Positions 45,720 to 58,579 of a stretch of DNA of 64,000 bases are shown piece after piece; the stretch's first letter is position 1, and every line of letters starts with the position of its first letter. The DNA is from Rhizobium sp. CIAT894 (GTDB lineage: Bacteria; Pseudomonadota; Alphaproteobacteria; Rhizobiales; Rhizobiaceae): positions 4,357,001-4,421,000 of the forward strand of contig NZ_CP020947.1 in the NCBI RefSeq assembly GCF_000172795.2, read 5' to 3'. Both the position numbers and the translations under genes were made by a program. The notes beneath the pieces are model-generated. The model ran no database searches. It was given only the letters and a program-made list of their open reading frames with translations, and had not been told where the DNA came from.

Positions 45720-45963
45720 GCTCGCAAAACGCCGACCGGACTGCATATTCTATTGTCTATTGACCCTCGTGGTTAAGAATAGGTGAAAAGCGGCCGATTT
45801 CATCGCCCGCAATGCATTAATTCGTGACAAGGTTCGAATATACGCAAATTAAAACGCTTCACCGGAGATCATGGGGCGATTTTAGAAGAACGATGTGCAT
45901 GACGCGAGACATGTGAAATGCCTCGTGGACTTGCAGATTCGCCGCGAGCGCTGAAATTTGCAA

Positions 45964-47352
45964 TCAGGCCACTCGCCGCAGCACCGCGGCATAGAAGCCG
46001 TCGAGGCCGGAGGCGATGCCGTCGGGCATTTTCAACATGGTGGGAAGCGTGCGGAATTCGCCGAGCGGCGTGATCGCTGCTTCGAGGCCGGGCCAGTCGC
46101 CGGCGCCGATCGGAACGCGCTCGACGCCTTGCGTCTGCGCAAGAACACGGGCCACGACCTCTTCGCCTTCGGCGGGATCGAGCGAGCAATTCGAAAAAAC
46201 CAGCATTCCATCAGGCTTCAGCAATGTCAGCGCGTGACGCAGCAGCCGTTCCTGCAGCGCCGCCAGCCGGGCGATATCCTCGGGTCCCTTGGTCCAGAGC
46301 ACGTCGGGGTGCCGACGCGTCGTGCCGGTGGAAGAGCAGGGGGCATCGAGCAGGATCGCATCGAAACGCTCTGCCGGCTCGAATGTCGTCAGATCGGCCG
46401 CGATCGTCTCCGCTTTCAGACCGAGCCGATCGAGATTCGACCGCAGCCGTCTCAGCCGGCTTTCCGACTGGTCGAGGGCGGTGACCGTGCCGCCGGCAAG
46501 AATGAGCTGCGCCGTCTTGCCGCCCGGGGCAGCACAGAGATCGGCGGTGCGTTTGCCCGAGAGATCGCCGAAAAGCTTGGCCGGGATGCTTGCTGCCGCA
46601 TCCTGCACCCACCACGCGCCCTCGTCGAAACCTTCGAGCGAAGGGATGCCGCCATCGAAAGCGGCAAGCCGCACGCCGCCCGTGGGCAGGGCAGTTCCGT
46701 TCAGCCGTTTTGCCCAGCCTTCGGGGTCGGACTTGACGGTCAGATCGATTGCCGCCGGCTCGAGCTGGGATTCCGAAATCGCCAGCGCCGCATCGCGGCC
46801 ATAGGCCTTTTCCAGCCTGGCGATGAACCAGGCCGGCATCGGCGCGACCTTATCGATCTCTTCGAGCACCTGCTGCTTCTCGCGGCCAAGCCGGCGAAGA
46901 ATGGCATTGACCAGCTTGGCGAAACGCCGGTTACGCGGATCCAGATTGGCCTGCTCGACGGCAAGATCGACCGCCGAATGATCCGGCACGTCGAGATAGA
47001 GGATCTGCGCCGCCCCGATCGCGAGCACATGATGCAGCGCCCTTGCCCCTTCCGGCAGCGGCGATTCCAGCAGCGCTGCAATCGCGGCATCGATACGCGG
47101 CAGATGGCGCAGCGTCGTGTTCAGAATGGCGCGGACCAGCGCCCGATCGTTTTCGCCGAGTGCCTTATAGGCCGGATTGCCATGTTCATGGTCGAGAGCG
47201 CCGTCGAGCGGCAGTTTGCGATCGACGACGGCGGCAAGAATTTTGGCTGCCGCAGCCCGCGCCTGCAGGCCGGGTTTTTCGGGCGCAGAACGCTCGGCGG
47301 AGGGCTTATGCTTGCGGAATGGTTTCTTCGTGCCGTCTGAATTCAAGACCAT
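45964..47352 (-). CDS. rsmB: RsmB-like 16S rRNA cytosine-5 methyltransferase
   Basis: This 462-residue protein has an N-terminal NusB-like RNA-binding domain ([22 protein letters not shown] through the [12 protein letters not shown] segment) and a C-terminal SAM domain with [35 protein letters not shown] (motif IV catalytic-support Cys in PCS) and [16 protein letters not shown] (nucleophile region). RsmB methylates C967 of 16S rRNA. The start overlaps the htpX end by 10 nt, so it is co-transcribed with htpX. A role limited to C967 is inferred from family. Confidence 0.93.
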   Translation of the reverse strand: MVLNSDGTKKPFRKHKPSAERSAPEKPGLQARAAAAKILAAVVDRKLPLDGALDHEHGNPAYKALGENDRALVRAILNTTLRHLPRIDAAIAALLESPLPEGARALHHVLAIGAAQILYLDVPDHSAVDLAVEQANLDPRNRRFAKLVNAILRRLGREKQQVLEEIDKVAPMPAWFIARLEKAYGRDAALAISESQLEPAAIDLTVKSDPEGWAKRLNGTALPTGGVRLAAFDGGIPSLEGFDEGAWWVQDAAASIPAKLFGDLSGKRTADLCAAPGGKTAQLILAGGTVTALDQSESRLRRLRSNLDRLGLKAETIAADLTTFEPAERFDAILLDAPCSSTGTTRRHPDVLWTKGPEDIARLAALQERLLRHALTLLKPDGMLVFSNCSLDPAEGEEVVARVLAQTQGVERVPIGAGDWPGLEAAITPLGEFRTLPTMLKMPDGIASGLDGFYAAVLRRVA

Positions 47353-48305
47353 GGACCTTTTGGCGGTTGTGAACCACCGCGACCAAGACCCGTATCCGGA
47401 ACAGAGCGCGATTTGCGCGACGGATTAGCAGCCCGAACCGGCGGCGTCGAGATATTCATGCCGCCCTGCGCCATATCGTGCAGCGCCGCGATGCGGTTTT
47501 CCGTGTTCGGATGCGTGGAAAACAGATTGTCCATGCGCTCGCCGGAGAGCGGGTTGATGATGAACATATGCGCCGTCGCCGGGTTGCGCTCGGCATCCTG
47601 GTTCGGCATGTGGGCAGCACCCCGCGCAATCTTGCCGAGCGCCGAAGCCAGCCAGAGCGGATTGCCGCAGATTTCGGCACCGCGGCGGTCGGCCGAATAT
47701 TCGCGCGTGCGGCTGATCGCCATCTGCACCAGCATGGCGGCAAGCGGCGCCACGATCATCGCCACGAGGACGCCGACGAAGCCGAGCGGATTGTTGTTGT
47801 TTTCGCGATTGCCGCCGAAGAGGAAGGCGAAATTGCCGAGCATCGAGATCGCGCCGGCAAGCGTTGCCGTGATCGTCATCGTCAGCGTGTCGCGGTTCTG
47901 AATATGGGCGAGCTCATGCGCCATCACGCCGGCAACCTCCTCCGGAGACAATGCCTGGAGAAGGCCGGTCGAAGCGGCGACGGCTGCATTGTCAGGGTTG
48001 CGGCCGGTGGCGAAGGCATTCGGCTGCGGGCTGTCGTAGAGATAAACCTTCGGCATCGGCAGGCCGGCATTGCGAGCAAGATCGCGCACGATCGCAAAGA
48101 ATTCCGGCGCGTTGCGCTCATCGACCTCCTGGGCGCGATAGGCCGAAAGCACCATGCGGTCGGAATTCCAGTAGGAGAAGAAATTCATCCCGGCGGCAAT
48201 GACGAAGGCGATCATCATGCCGGCCCGACCGCCGATCAGAAAGCCGACAACCATGAAAAGCGCCGTCATGAAGGCAAGCAACATGGCAGTGCGAACGAGG
48301 TTCAT
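47343..48305 (-). CDS. htpX: HtpX, membrane zinc metalloprotease
   Basis: This 320-residue M48B protease takes part in membrane protein quality control. N-terminal membrane helices ([20 protein letters not shown] and [13 protein letters not shown]) are followed by [16 protein letters not shown], with the HExxH zinc site, and SADRRGAEI carrying the third ligand. The tail is Ser/Pro/Arg-rich and disordered. It is divergent from the SdhAF4 gene. Confidence 0.96.
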   Translation of the reverse strand: MNLVRTAMLLAFMTALFMVVGFLIGGRAGMMIAFVIAAGMNFFSYWNSDRMVLSAYRAQEVDERNAPEFFAIVRDLARNAGLPMPKVYLYDSPQPNAFATGRNPDNAAVAASTGLLQALSPEEVAGVMAHELAHIQNRDTLTMTITATLAGAISMLGNFAFLFGGNRENNNNPLGFVGVLVAMIVAPLAAMLVQMAISRTREYSADRRGAEICGNPLWLASALGKIARGAAHMPNQDAERNPATAHMFIINPLSGERMDNLFSTHPNTENRIAALHDMAQGGMNISTPPVRAANPSRKSRSVPDTGLGRGGSQPPKGPWS

Positions 48306-48415
48306 TGTGAATCTCCATCTCCGATTTCACGGTCGCAAGCTTTCAATCGCAGCATCGGCGCATTATGATTTGGTTATTCACCAGCCATTTTCAATATTTC
48401 CGGCAGGAGAAGCCA

Positions 48416-48637
48416 ATGCAGGAAGCCGATAACGACAACAGCGAAACGCCGACGGCCGAGGCATCGCAGCCGCGCAAAGTCCTGTCTCCGGCTGCGAAGC
48501 GCGCCCTTGCCGAAGCCGAGGAGCGGCGAAAAAACCAGAAGCCGCTGGAGCTGCCGCCGGAAACCGGCGGTCGCGGCGGCGCCGAGCCGGCCCGCTTCGG
48601 CGATTACGAGATCAATGGCCGGGCGATCGATTTTTGA
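48416..48637 (+). CDS. SdhAF4-like succinate dehydrogenase assembly factor (DUF1674)
   Basis: The 73-residue product has a disordered N-terminal half and the conserved C-terminal block GGRGGAEPARFGDYEINGRAIDF, the DUF1674 signature. In mitochondria SdhAF4 promotes flavin-bound SdhA assembly; a similar role is likely. The ATG at 48416 is preceded by GCAGGAGAAG. It stands alone, away from sdh genes, and is divergent from htpX. Confidence 0.9.
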   Translation: MQEADNDNSETPTAEASQPRKVLSPAAKRALAEAEERRKNQKPLELPPETGGRGGAEPARFGDYEINGRAIDF

Positions 48638-48692
48638 TTCGGCGCGGGAGCAAAGCGCCGCTCAAAAGCAACGGCATTTCCCGCGCGGAAAA

Positions 48693-48940
48693 ATAAGACC
48701 GCTCCAATATAAGACCGCTCCAACAAAGGAGCGGCTTCAGACTGCTGACAAACCCCTGCAAAACCCGCGACGGCATCCTCGGCCTCGTGCCGAGGATCTA
48801 CAAACGTCCAATTAAGTATCTGAAAATAAATGATTTCCTGTCAAACAATTGCAGTGGTCAGATGCTCGGCGCAAGGCCGAGCATGACGGAGGAGACTTTG
48901 TCAACAAACTGAGGCCGCTCCAACAAGAGGGAGCGGCCTT
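48693..48940. repeat. Inverted-repeat mosaic element between the SdhAF4 gene and acsA
   Basis: The segment is built symmetrically. Outer hairpins are 48715-48734 (CCGCTCC/GGAGCGG) and 48912-48939 (AGGCCGCTCC/GGAGCGGCCT). Inner hairpins are 48775-48797 (ATCCTCGG/CCGAGGAT) and 48862-48884 (ATGCTCGG/CCGAGCAT), which differ by a compensated base pair. A 15-bp direct repeat, ATAAGACCGCTCCAA, starts it at 48693 and 48709. The outer hairpins probably terminate the two convergent genes. This accounts for the gap 48638-48945. Confidence 0.72.
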
Positions 48941-48945
48941 GTTGT

Positions 48946-50901
48946 TTAAGCAGTCGCCTTGTTCTGCCGGTTGGCGACCAGATCGTCGACGACGGCCGGA
49001 TCGGCGAGCGTCGAGGTATCGCCAAGCGCACCGAAATCGTCTTCGGCGATCTTGCGCAGGATGCGGCGCATGATCTTGCCGGAGCGGGTCTTCGGCAGGC
49101 CGGGCGCGAACTGGATCTTGTCGGGCGCGGCGATCGGGCCGATTTCTGCCCGCACATGTTTCACCAGTTCCTGGCGAAGCGTGTCCGAACCCTCGTGGCC
49201 GGCCATCAGCGTCACGTAGCAATAGATGCCCTGGCCCTTGATCGCATGGGGATAACCGACGACCGCGGCCTCCGACACCAGATTATGCGAGACGAGTGCG
49301 GATTCCACCTCCGCCGTTCCGAGCCGGTGGCCGGAGACGTTGAGCACGTCGTCGACGCGCCCGGTGATCCAGTAATAGCCGTCCGCATCGCGCCGGCAGC
49401 CGTCGCCGGTGAAATATTTCCCCTTGTAGGTGGAGAAATAGGTCTGGATGAAACGTTCGTGGTCGCCGTAAACCGTGCGCATCTGGCCGGGCCAGCTGTC
49501 GGTGATGCAGAGATTGCCATCGGCCGGACCTTCCAGCACCTTGCCCTCATTGTCGACCAGCTGCGGTTTGATGCCGAAGAACGGGGTCGTCGCCGAGCCG
49601 GGTTTCAGATCGGTGGCGCCGGGCAGCGGCGTGATCATGTGGCCGCCGGTTTCCGTCTGCCACCAGGTATCGATCACAGGGCAGCGCTTGTCGCCGACGA
49701 CATTGTAATACCATTCCCAGGCTTCCGGATTGATCGGTTCGCCCACAGTGCCGAGCAGGCGCAGTGATGAGCGTGAGGAGCGGGTGACGAAGTCGTCGCC
49801 GGCGCCCATCAGCGAGCGGATCGCCGTCGGCGCCGTATAGAAGATGTTGACCTTGTGCTTGTCGATCACTTCCCAGAAACGGCCCTGATCGGGGAAATTC
49901 GGCACACCCTCGAACATCAGCGTCGTCGCGCAATTGGCGAGCGGTCCATAGACGATATAGGAATGGCCGGTGACCCAGCCGACATCGGCGGTGCACCAAT
50001 AGATATCGCCGTGATGATAGTCGAAGACATATTCATGCGTCATCGCCGCATAGACGAGATAACCGCCCGTCGTGTGCAGAACGCCCTTCGGCTTGCCTGT
50101 TGAACCTGACGTATAGAGAATGAAGAGCGGATCTTCCGCCTTCATCTTCACCGGCGGGCATTCCGCCTTCACCGTGGCGATTTCCTGGTGATGCCAGAGA
50201 TCGCGGCCCGGCGCCCAGCCGGTCTTGCCGCCGGTGCGGCGCACGACCAGAACCTTCTCCACGATCACGTGCTGGCGTGCTGCAATGTGAATTGCAGTAT
50301 CGGTGTTGTCCTTCAGCGGCACCGGCTTGCCGCCGCGCACGCCTTCGTCGCAGGTGATGACGAAGGTGGATTCACAGTCGACGATGCGCCCCGCCAGGGC
50401 CTCCGGCGAGAAGCCGCCGAAGACGATCGAATGCACCGCGCCGATGCGGGCGCAGGCAAGCATCGCGTAAGCCGCTTCCGGGATCATCGGCATGTAGATC
50501 GTGACACGATCGCCCTTCTTGACGCCGTGTTTCTTCAAGACGTTCGCCATCCGGCAGACGTGCTCGTAGAGCTCGTTATAGGTGACCTTCTTGTCGATAT
50601 AGGGATTGTCGCCTTCCCAGATGATCGCCACCTGGTCGCCATTGGTCTTCAGATGACGGTCGATGCAATTGTAGGAGACATTGGTCTGACCGTCCTCGAA
50701 CCATTTGATCGACACCTTGCCGTTAAAGGAGGTGTTCTTGACCTTTGTATAGGGCTTGAACCAGTCGATCCGCTTGCCGTGTTTGCCCCAGAACTTGTCC
50801 GGGTTTTCAATGCTCTCCTCGTACCATTTCAGGTACTTATCCTTATCGATCAGGGCGCGCGCCTTTACCGGCTTCGTGACCGGATAGATCTTCTCCGACA
50901 T
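48946..50901 (-). CDS. acsA: AcsA, acetyl-CoA synthetase
   Basis: This 651-residue AMP-forming ligase makes acetyl-CoA. It carries the P-loop [34 protein letters not shown], the adenylation-hinge [21 protein letters not shown], and the C-terminal [14 protein letters not shown] whose Lys is acetylated in this family to turn the enzyme off. The ATG at 50901 has AGGAG about 5 nt upstream. Confidence 0.97.
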   Translation of the reverse strand: MSEKIYPVTKPVKARALIDKDKYLKWYEESIENPDKFWGKHGKRIDWFKPYTKVKNTSFNGKVSIKWFEDGQTNVSYNCIDRHLKTNGDQVAIIWEGDNPYIDKKVTYNELYEHVCRMANVLKKHGVKKGDRVTIYMPMIPEAAYAMLACARIGAVHSIVFGGFSPEALAGRIVDCESTFVITCDEGVRGGKPVPLKDNTDTAIHIAARQHVIVEKVLVVRRTGGKTGWAPGRDLWHHQEIATVKAECPPVKMKAEDPLFILYTSGSTGKPKGVLHTTGGYLVYAAMTHEYVFDYHHGDIYWCTADVGWVTGHSYIVYGPLANCATTLMFEGVPNFPDQGRFWEVIDKHKVNIFYTAPTAIRSLMGAGDDFVTRSSRSSLRLLGTVGEPINPEAWEWYYNVVGDKRCPVIDTWWQTETGGHMITPLPGATDLKPGSATTPFFGIKPQLVDNEGKVLEGPADGNLCITDSWPGQMRTVYGDHERFIQTYFSTYKGKYFTGDGCRRDADGYYWITGRVDDVLNVSGHRLGTAEVESALVSHNLVSEAAVVGYPHAIKGQGIYCYVTLMAGHEGSDTLRQELVKHVRAEIGPIAAPDKIQFAPGLPKTRSGKIMRRILRKIAEDDFGALGDTSTLADPAVVDDLVANRQNKATA

Positions 50902-51130
50902 GGAACTCCTCCTCATGGGACATGCAACAGGCCACCGGCAAAACGGGCCCAGATTTCAAATCAGGGCAATTCATAGCAGTTCGCATCGTGGCGGCAATTA
51001 GACAAAGGTCATTTCATTTCGGAAGAATTGCAATTCTGCGACAGTGCGGTTATATAGCGGCATATTTCCCGGACATTGTGGTGACAATCCACGGACCGCG
51101 ACCGGCGCGGACGATAGAAGGACTATATCC

Positions 51131-51832
51131 ATGGCTCAAACACTGCTCATGCCGAAGGCGACAGCCATCTGGCTCGTCGATAACACGGCACTGTCTTTCG
51201 ATCAGATCGCGCAGTTCTGCAAACTGCATCCGCTCGAAGTCAAGGCGATCGCCGACGGCGAAGCCGCGCAGGGCATCAAGGGCCTCGACCCGATCTCGAC
51301 GGGACAGCTTTCCCGCGATGAGATCGCCCGCGCCGAAGCCAATCCGAACCACAAGCTGAAGCTTTCCGAACCGAAGGTTCGCGTACCGGAATCCAAGCGC
51401 CGCGGCCCGCGTTATACGCCGGTTTCCAAGCGTCAGGACCGCCCGAACGCCATTCTCTGGCTCGTTCGCAACCATCCGGAGCTGAAGGACGCACAGATTT
51501 CCCGCCTCGTCGGCACGACGAAATCGACCATCGAGCAGATCCGCGAGCGCACCCACTGGAACTCGGCCAACCTGGCGCCGATGGATCCGGTGACGCTCGG
51601 CCTCTGCAGCCAGATCGATCTCGACATGGAAGTGGAAAAGGCTTCCAAGGGCCGTCCGCTGCCGACCGCCGCCGAGCTTGGCGCGACGCTGCAATCGGCT
51701 CAGGAAACCGAGCGCCTGACCCCGAGCTACGAGCGCGAGGAAGAAAAGGAAATCGACGCCGATGCCGTCTTCCGCAAGCTGAGCTCGCTGCGCTCCGCAC
51801 CGAAGGACGAGGACGACGACGACCAGTACTGA
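51131..51832 (+). CDS. trcR: TrcR, cell-cycle transcriptional regulator (DUF1013)
   Basis: This 233-residue cytoplasmic protein is specific to alphaproteobacteria. It has MAQTLLMPKATAIWLVDNTALSF followed by IAQFCKLHPLEVKAIADGE, then RPNAILWLVRNHPELKDAQISRLVGTTKSTIEQIRERTHWNS, helix-turn-helix-like, and an acidic tail (DEDDDDQY). DUF1013 proteins are annotated as TrcR. The ATG at 51131 matches the usual N-terminus. A very strong terminator follows. Confidence 0.93.
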   Translation: MAQTLLMPKATAIWLVDNTALSFDQIAQFCKLHPLEVKAIADGEAAQGIKGLDPISTGQLSRDEIARAEANPNHKLKLSEPKVRVPESKRRGPRYTPVSKRQDRPNAILWLVRNHPELKDAQISRLVGTTKSTIEQIRERTHWNSANLAPMDPVTLGLCSQIDLDMEVEKASKGRPLPTAAELGATLQSAQETERLTPSYEREEEKEIDADAVFRKLSSLRSAPKDEDDDDQY

Positions 51833-51851
51833 GATATCCACCGTCTCATAG

Positions 51852-51880
51852 AAAACCCCGCCGGACCGGCGGGGTTTTTT
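51852..51880. terminator. Strong terminator after trcR
   Basis: AAAACCCCGCCGG-A-CCGGCGGGGTTTTTT is a near-perfect stem with flanking A and T runs. It lies between convergent trcR and the flagellin gene. Confidence 0.92.
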
Positions 51881-51901
51881 ATTGGGGTTGTCTTGTTTGG
51901 A

Positions 51902-52837
51902 TTAGCTGCGGAACAGGGTGAGAATGTTCTGCGCCGAGCTGTTGGCGATCGACAGCGACTGGACGGCGAGCTGCTGCTGTGTCTGCAACGCCGAGAGCTT
52001 GCTCGATTCCTCTTCCATATCGGCATCGACGAGGCGGCCGACGCCGGAGTCGATCGAGTCGTGAAGACCGCTGACGAAATTTTCCTGCAGCTGGATCCGC
52101 GTCGAGATCGAACCGAGCGCCGAGCCGGCGGCGGTCATGGCGCCGAGAACCAGTTCGACACCCGTCAAGGCGCCATCGAGCTGGCCCTGGGTAAAACCGG
52201 TAATGTCGAGATCATAAATCGACGCCATGACGATGACGGTTCCGCCATAGGTTCCGTTGAAGGCCGTGCCGATGATGCCGCTGGTCGTCTCGATCGCACC
52301 GGTGCTCGTCATGCCGAAGAGCACGTTTCCAAGCGTGCCGGAATCGAGCACGTAGTCCGTCATCTTGACCGAGACGGCATTGCTGCCATCGCGCACGAAG
52401 GACGAGACGACGCTCTTCGTACCGGAAGCGCCGGCGACCCAGTTTTCACCGGAGAAGGACGCCGATTGGGCGATGCTGAGCAGCTGCTCCTGCAGCTGAT
52501 CGAGTTCCTGCTGAATCTTCGTCTTGTCGACGCCCTTTTCCGTGGCGGCGACGATCTTGGCTTTGATGTCGCTGACCACATCAATCGCGCTGTCCATGGC
52601 CGAATAGGCCGTGTCGACCTTGGCGGCGCCGAGGCCGAGGGCATCGGAGACGGCCGAAAGCGCCTGGTTGTCAGAACGCATGGTCGTCGCGATCGACCAG
52701 TAGGCCGCATTGTCGGCCGCCTTTTCGACACGATAACCCGAGGAAACCCGACCCTGGGTATCCTTGAGACCGTCATTTACGCCGCGCAAAGTCTGCAGCG
52801 CTGCCATGGCAGCGTTGTTGGTAAGGATGCTTGTCAT
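51902..52837 (-). CDS. Flagellin, orphan copy
   Basis: The 311-residue product has a typical D0/D1 N-terminus (MTSILTNNAAMAALQTLRGV, RVSSGYRVEKAADNAAYW) and C-terminus (ENFVSGLHDSIDSGVGRLVDADMEEESSKLSALQTQQQLA, ending NILTLFRS), with a short variable centre. Other flagellar genes are absent from the window. R. leguminosarum is reported to have flagellins (flaE, flaH) outside its main cluster, so this is probably one of these. The start is the ATG at 52837 with GGAACGG upstream. Confidence 0.95.
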   Translation of the reverse strand: MTSILTNNAAMAALQTLRGVNDGLKDTQGRVSSGYRVEKAADNAAYWSIATTMRSDNQALSAVSDALGLGAAKVDTAYSAMDSAIDVVSDIKAKIVAATEKGVDKTKIQQELDQLQEQLLSIAQSASFSGENWVAGASGTKSVVSSFVRDGSNAVSVKMTDYVLDSGTLGNVLFGMTSTGAIETTSGIIGTAFNGTYGGTVIVMASIYDLDITGFTQGQLDGALTGVELVLGAMTAAGSALGSISTRIQLQENFVSGLHDSIDSGVGRLVDADMEEESSKLSALQTQQQLAVQSLSIANSSAQNILTLFRS

Positions 52838-52942
52838 GATCCGTTCCACAATCTTCGAGAAAGGGCATTCCGGACTACAGCCCCGCGCCTCTTTCAGACG
52901 CGCAAAGGACGCCGTAGCACTTCAACTGCCGCCTAATTTTGC

Positions 52943-52966
52943 CCTTAAATCGATTCCGATTTAAGG
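52943..52966. repeat. Perfect 10-bp inverted repeat upstream of the flagellin gene
   Basis: CCTTAAATCG-ATTC-CGATTTAAGG lies 106-129 nt before the flagellin ATG. It may be a regulator site or a copy of a common rhizobial palindrome. The remaining part of 52838-53092 is AT-richer than its surroundings, and I see no sure promoter. Confidence 0.6.
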
Positions 52967-53092
52967 AATTAAGCAGCAGGCCGGTAACGGCGACCGCGTC
53001 ATGCAAAGCCTGCCATGCAAGCCATTGCCGTTAACAAACCCTTGCGCAACATAGTTAACAATTTCTCAATTAGGCTTATCGAAAGTTTAATT

Positions 53093-55003
53093 TCACATCG
53101 GCAGAGAGCCGAAACCGCGCTTGCGCAGCGCCTCGGCGATCTCTTCCAAAATCGCCGGATCATCAATGGTTGCAGGCATTTTCCAGGGTATGCCGTCGGC
53201 GATTTTCTGCATCGTGCCGCGCAGGATTTTACCCGAGCGTGTTTTCGGCAATCGGTTAACGGTGATGGCCGTTTTGAAGGCGGCGACAGGGCCGATCGAT
53301 TCGCGAATCATCGCCACGACCTCTGATTCGATCACCGCCGTTTCACGGGAAACATGTCGTTTCAGCACCAGGAAACCGCAGGGCGCCTGTCCTTTCAGCA
53401 TATCGTTCACACCGATGACCGCGCATTCGGCAACATCGGGATGGCGCGCGCAGACCTCCTCCATCGCTCCGGTCGAGAGCCGATGACCGGCGCAATTGAT
53501 GATGTCGTCGGTGCGCGACATGATGAAGAGGTAGCCGTCCTCGTCGACATAGCCGGCGTCGGCCGTTTTGTAATAACCGGGAAACTCGTCGAGATAAGCA
53601 GAGCGGAAACGATCGTCCGCGTTCCACAGCGTCGGCAGACAGCCCGGCGGCAGCGGCAGCTTCACGACGATATTGCCGAGCGTTCCTGCCTCGATCGGAT
53701 GGCCGGCATCGTCAAGCACCGTGATGTCGTAACCGGGCATCGGCAGCGCCGGCGAACCGTGCTTGACAGGAAGGGCGCCGAGGCCGAGCGGATTGGCGGC
53801 GATCGGCCAGCCGGTCTCCGTCTGCCACCAGTGATCGATGACGGGTATGGCGAGCATGCGCTCCGCCCATTTCAACGTCTCCGGATCCGCCCTTTCGCCG
53901 GCGAGAAACAGCGCTCGGAAATCCGGCATCGGATATTTGCGAAGCAGTTCACCGTCGCCATCCTCGCGGCGAATGGCGCGGAATGCCGTCGGCGCCGTGA
54001 AGAGTACCCGCACCCGATATTCCGAAACGATCCGCCAGAACGCGCCGGCATCCGGAGTGCCGACCGGTTTTCCCTCGAAGATCAGGGTGGTCACACCTGC
54101 GATCAGCGGGGCATAAACGATATAGGAATGGCCGACGACCCAGCCGATATCCGATGCCGTCCAGAACACCTCACCCGGCTTCAAGCCGTAAATATTCCGC
54201 ATCGACCAGTTGAGCGCGACCATATGGCCGCCATTGTCGCGCACGACGCCCTTCGGCTGGCCCGTGGTGCCGGAGGTGTAGAGAATGTAGAGCGGATCGG
54301 TCGCCTCGACCGAGACGCAGGCGATCTCGGCGCCGCGATGCTGCGCCACCGCGGCGTCGAAATCCTGATCGCGGCCGCTGACGAGATCGGCCCGGAGCTC
54401 CGGCCGCTGCAGCACCAGACAGCGTTCCGGCTTCGAACGCGCCATCTCGATCGCCTGGTCGACCAGAGGCTTGTAGGCGACGATGCGGCCGGGTTCGAGC
54501 CCGCAGCTGGCGGTGATCACCAGCTTCGCGGCACAATCGTCGATGCGGGCAGCCAGTTCGCTGGCGGCAAAGCCACCGAAGACGACGGAGTGAACCGCAC
54601 CGATGCGGGCGCAGGCAAGCATCGAGAACACCGCCTGTGGCACCATCGGCATATAGAGGATGACGCGATCGCCTCTGCCGATGCCGAGATCAACAAGCGT
54701 CGCGGCGATGGCCTTCACCTCGTCGAGCACCTCGCCATAGGTGAAACGGCGCTTCTCGCCGGTCATTGCGCTGTCGAAGAGGATCGCCGTCTCGCCGCCG
54801 CGCCCGGCGATGACATGCCGGTCCAGACAATTGTGACAACTATTGGTTTCCGCCCCCTCGAACCACCGACCGTAGACGCCGGCATCCGGCGAAAAAATCC
54901 GCTCCGGCGGTTTGAACCAGTCGATATCGGCGGCTGCGTCGCGCCAGAAGGCCTCGGGATCGCGCTCCCAGGCCGCATAGACCTGATGATAGCCGTACTG
55001 CAT
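53093..55003 (-). CDS. prpE: PrpE-like propionyl-CoA synthetase (acyl-CoA ligase)
   Basis: This 636-residue AMP-forming ligase is closest to the PrpE group. It has YILYTSGTTGQPKGVVRDNGGH, IDHWWQTETGWPI, and the diagnostic YKTADAGYVDEDGYLFIMSRTDD followed by INCAGHRLSTGAMEE. The C-terminal [14 protein letters not shown] holds the conserved Lys. A parS-like site lies within the coding region at 53339-53354. The ATG at 55003 has GGGGAGGAG upstream. Confidence 0.88.
   Translation of the reverse strand: MQYGYHQVYAAWERDPEAFWRDAAADIDWFKPPERIFSPDAGVYGRWFEGAETNSCHNCLDRHVIAGRGGETAILFDSAMTGEKRRFTYGEVLDEVKAIAATLVDLGIGRGDRVILYMPMVPQAVFSMLACARIGAVHSVVFGGFAASELAARIDDCAAKLVITASCGLEPGRIVAYKPLVDQAIEMARSKPERCLVLQRPELRADLVSGRDQDFDAAVAQHRGAEIACVSVEATDPLYILYTSGTTGQPKGVVRDNGGHMVALNWSMRNIYGLKPGEVFWTASDIGWVVGHSYIVYAPLIAGVTTLIFEGKPVGTPDAGAFWRIVSEYRVRVLFTAPTAFRAIRREDGDGELLRKYPMPDFRALFLAGERADPETLKWAERMLAIPVIDHWWQTETGWPIAANPLGLGALPVKHGSPALPMPGYDITVLDDAGHPIEAGTLGNIVVKLPLPPGCLPTLWNADDRFRSAYLDEFPGYYKTADAGYVDEDGYLFIMSRTDDIINCAGHRLSTGAMEEVCARHPDVAECAVIGVNDMLKGQAPCGFLVLKRHVSRETAVIESEVVAMIRESIGPVAAFKTAITVNRLPKTRSGKILRGTMQKIADGIPWKMPATIDDPAILEEIAEALRKRGFGSLPM
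53339..53354. other. parS-like site within prpE
   Basis: CGTTTCACGGGAAACA matches TGTTTCACGTGAAACA at 14 of 16 positions. The coding strand reads His-Val-Ser-Arg-Glu-Thr here. The mismatch in the centre (CACGGG) may weaken ParB binding. Confidence 0.5.
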
Positions 55004-55085
55004 CTGCTCCTCCCCAGGATATGCAAACCTCGATCTTAACCTAGGCGGAGGAGAGGAGAACAGGAAGCCCGACCAAAGCAGCGTA

Positions 55086-55745
55086 TCAGCGCGCCCCGAA
55101 AATCGCCGATCCGACCCGCACACTGGTGGCGCCGAAGGCGATCGCCGTCTCGTAATCGCCCGACATGCCCATAGACAGTTTTTCGACACCGCATTTCAGC
55201 GCAAGCTTCGCCAACAGCGCGAAGTGCGGCCCGGGATTTTCTTCCGCCGGCGGAATGCACATCAAACCCTCGATGGAAAGACCGAGCTCGTCGCGGCAGA
55301 GCGCGACGAAAGCCGGCGTGTCGTCGGGAGCGATGCCGGCCTTCTGCGGCTCGAGCCCGGTATTGACCTGGATGTACAGCCGCGTCGTCCTGCCTTGCCG
55401 CTTCATCTCCTCGGCAAGCGCGCGGGCGATTTTTTCCCGGTCCACGGTCTCGATGACGTCGAAAAGCGCCACCGCATCCGCCGCCTTGTTCGATTGCAGC
55501 GGTCCGATCAGATGCAATTCGATATCCGGCTGCTCGGCTTTCAGCCCCGGCCACTTGCCCTGGCTTTCCTGCACCCGGTTCTCGCCGAAGACACGCTGGC
55601 CGGCGTCGATGGCCGGACGGATCGCCTCCGCCTCGAAGGTCTTCGACACCGCGACGAGCCGAACGGAACCGGCCGGACGACCCGCCTGGCGTTCCCCGGC
55701 GGCAATCCGCGACCGCACGTCATCCAAGCGCTCTTGAAGTTCCAT
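55086..55745 (-). CDS. YggS/PLPBP family PLP homeostasis protein
   Basis: This 219-residue single-domain PLP-binding TIM-barrel protein has VRLVAVSKTFEAEAI with the PLP Lys, FGENRVQES, LHLIGPLQSNKA and the closing SMGMSGDYETAIAFGATSVRVGSAIFG. The family buffers and delivers PLP and is not catalytic. The start is the second of two adjacent ATGs (55748/55745). Confidence 0.95.
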   Translation of the reverse strand: MELQERLDDVRSRIAAGERQAGRPAGSVRLVAVSKTFEAEAIRPAIDAGQRVFGENRVQESQGKWPGLKAEQPDIELHLIGPLQSNKAADAVALFDVIETVDREKIARALAEEMKRQGRTTRLYIQVNTGLEPQKAGIAPDDTPAFVALCRDELGLSIEGLMCIPPAEENPGPHFALLAKLALKCGVEKLSMGMSGDYETAIAFGATSVRVGSAIFGAR

Positions 55746-55948
55746 CATTCTGCCTCGACATTTCCGCATGAGAGTAATGGCAATGAACTAGCCAGCCATT
55801 CTGTGCTTGCCAAGACCCGCCGCCGCGAAATCGCCCGGCCGGAATGAAGATCGGGCGCTTGCGGCGGCTCGCAAAACTTGACGCTACCGTGGTTTCATGG
55901 TGAAGGTCTCGACCAACCTCCCCATTGATTTTCCGGAATTCGAATACC

Positions 55949-58568
<2,620 letters not shown>

Positions 58569-58579
<11 letters not shown>

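Noticed and set aside
45832..45850. GGTTCGAA-like T-arm sequence suggesting a tRNA
   Set aside because: No acceptor stem, anticodon arm or D arm could be matched around it.
48693..48723. A 15-bp direct repeat with 16-bp period that could look like the start of a CRISPR array
   Set aside because: There are only two copies, with a 1-nt gap rather than spacers and no cas genes nearby.
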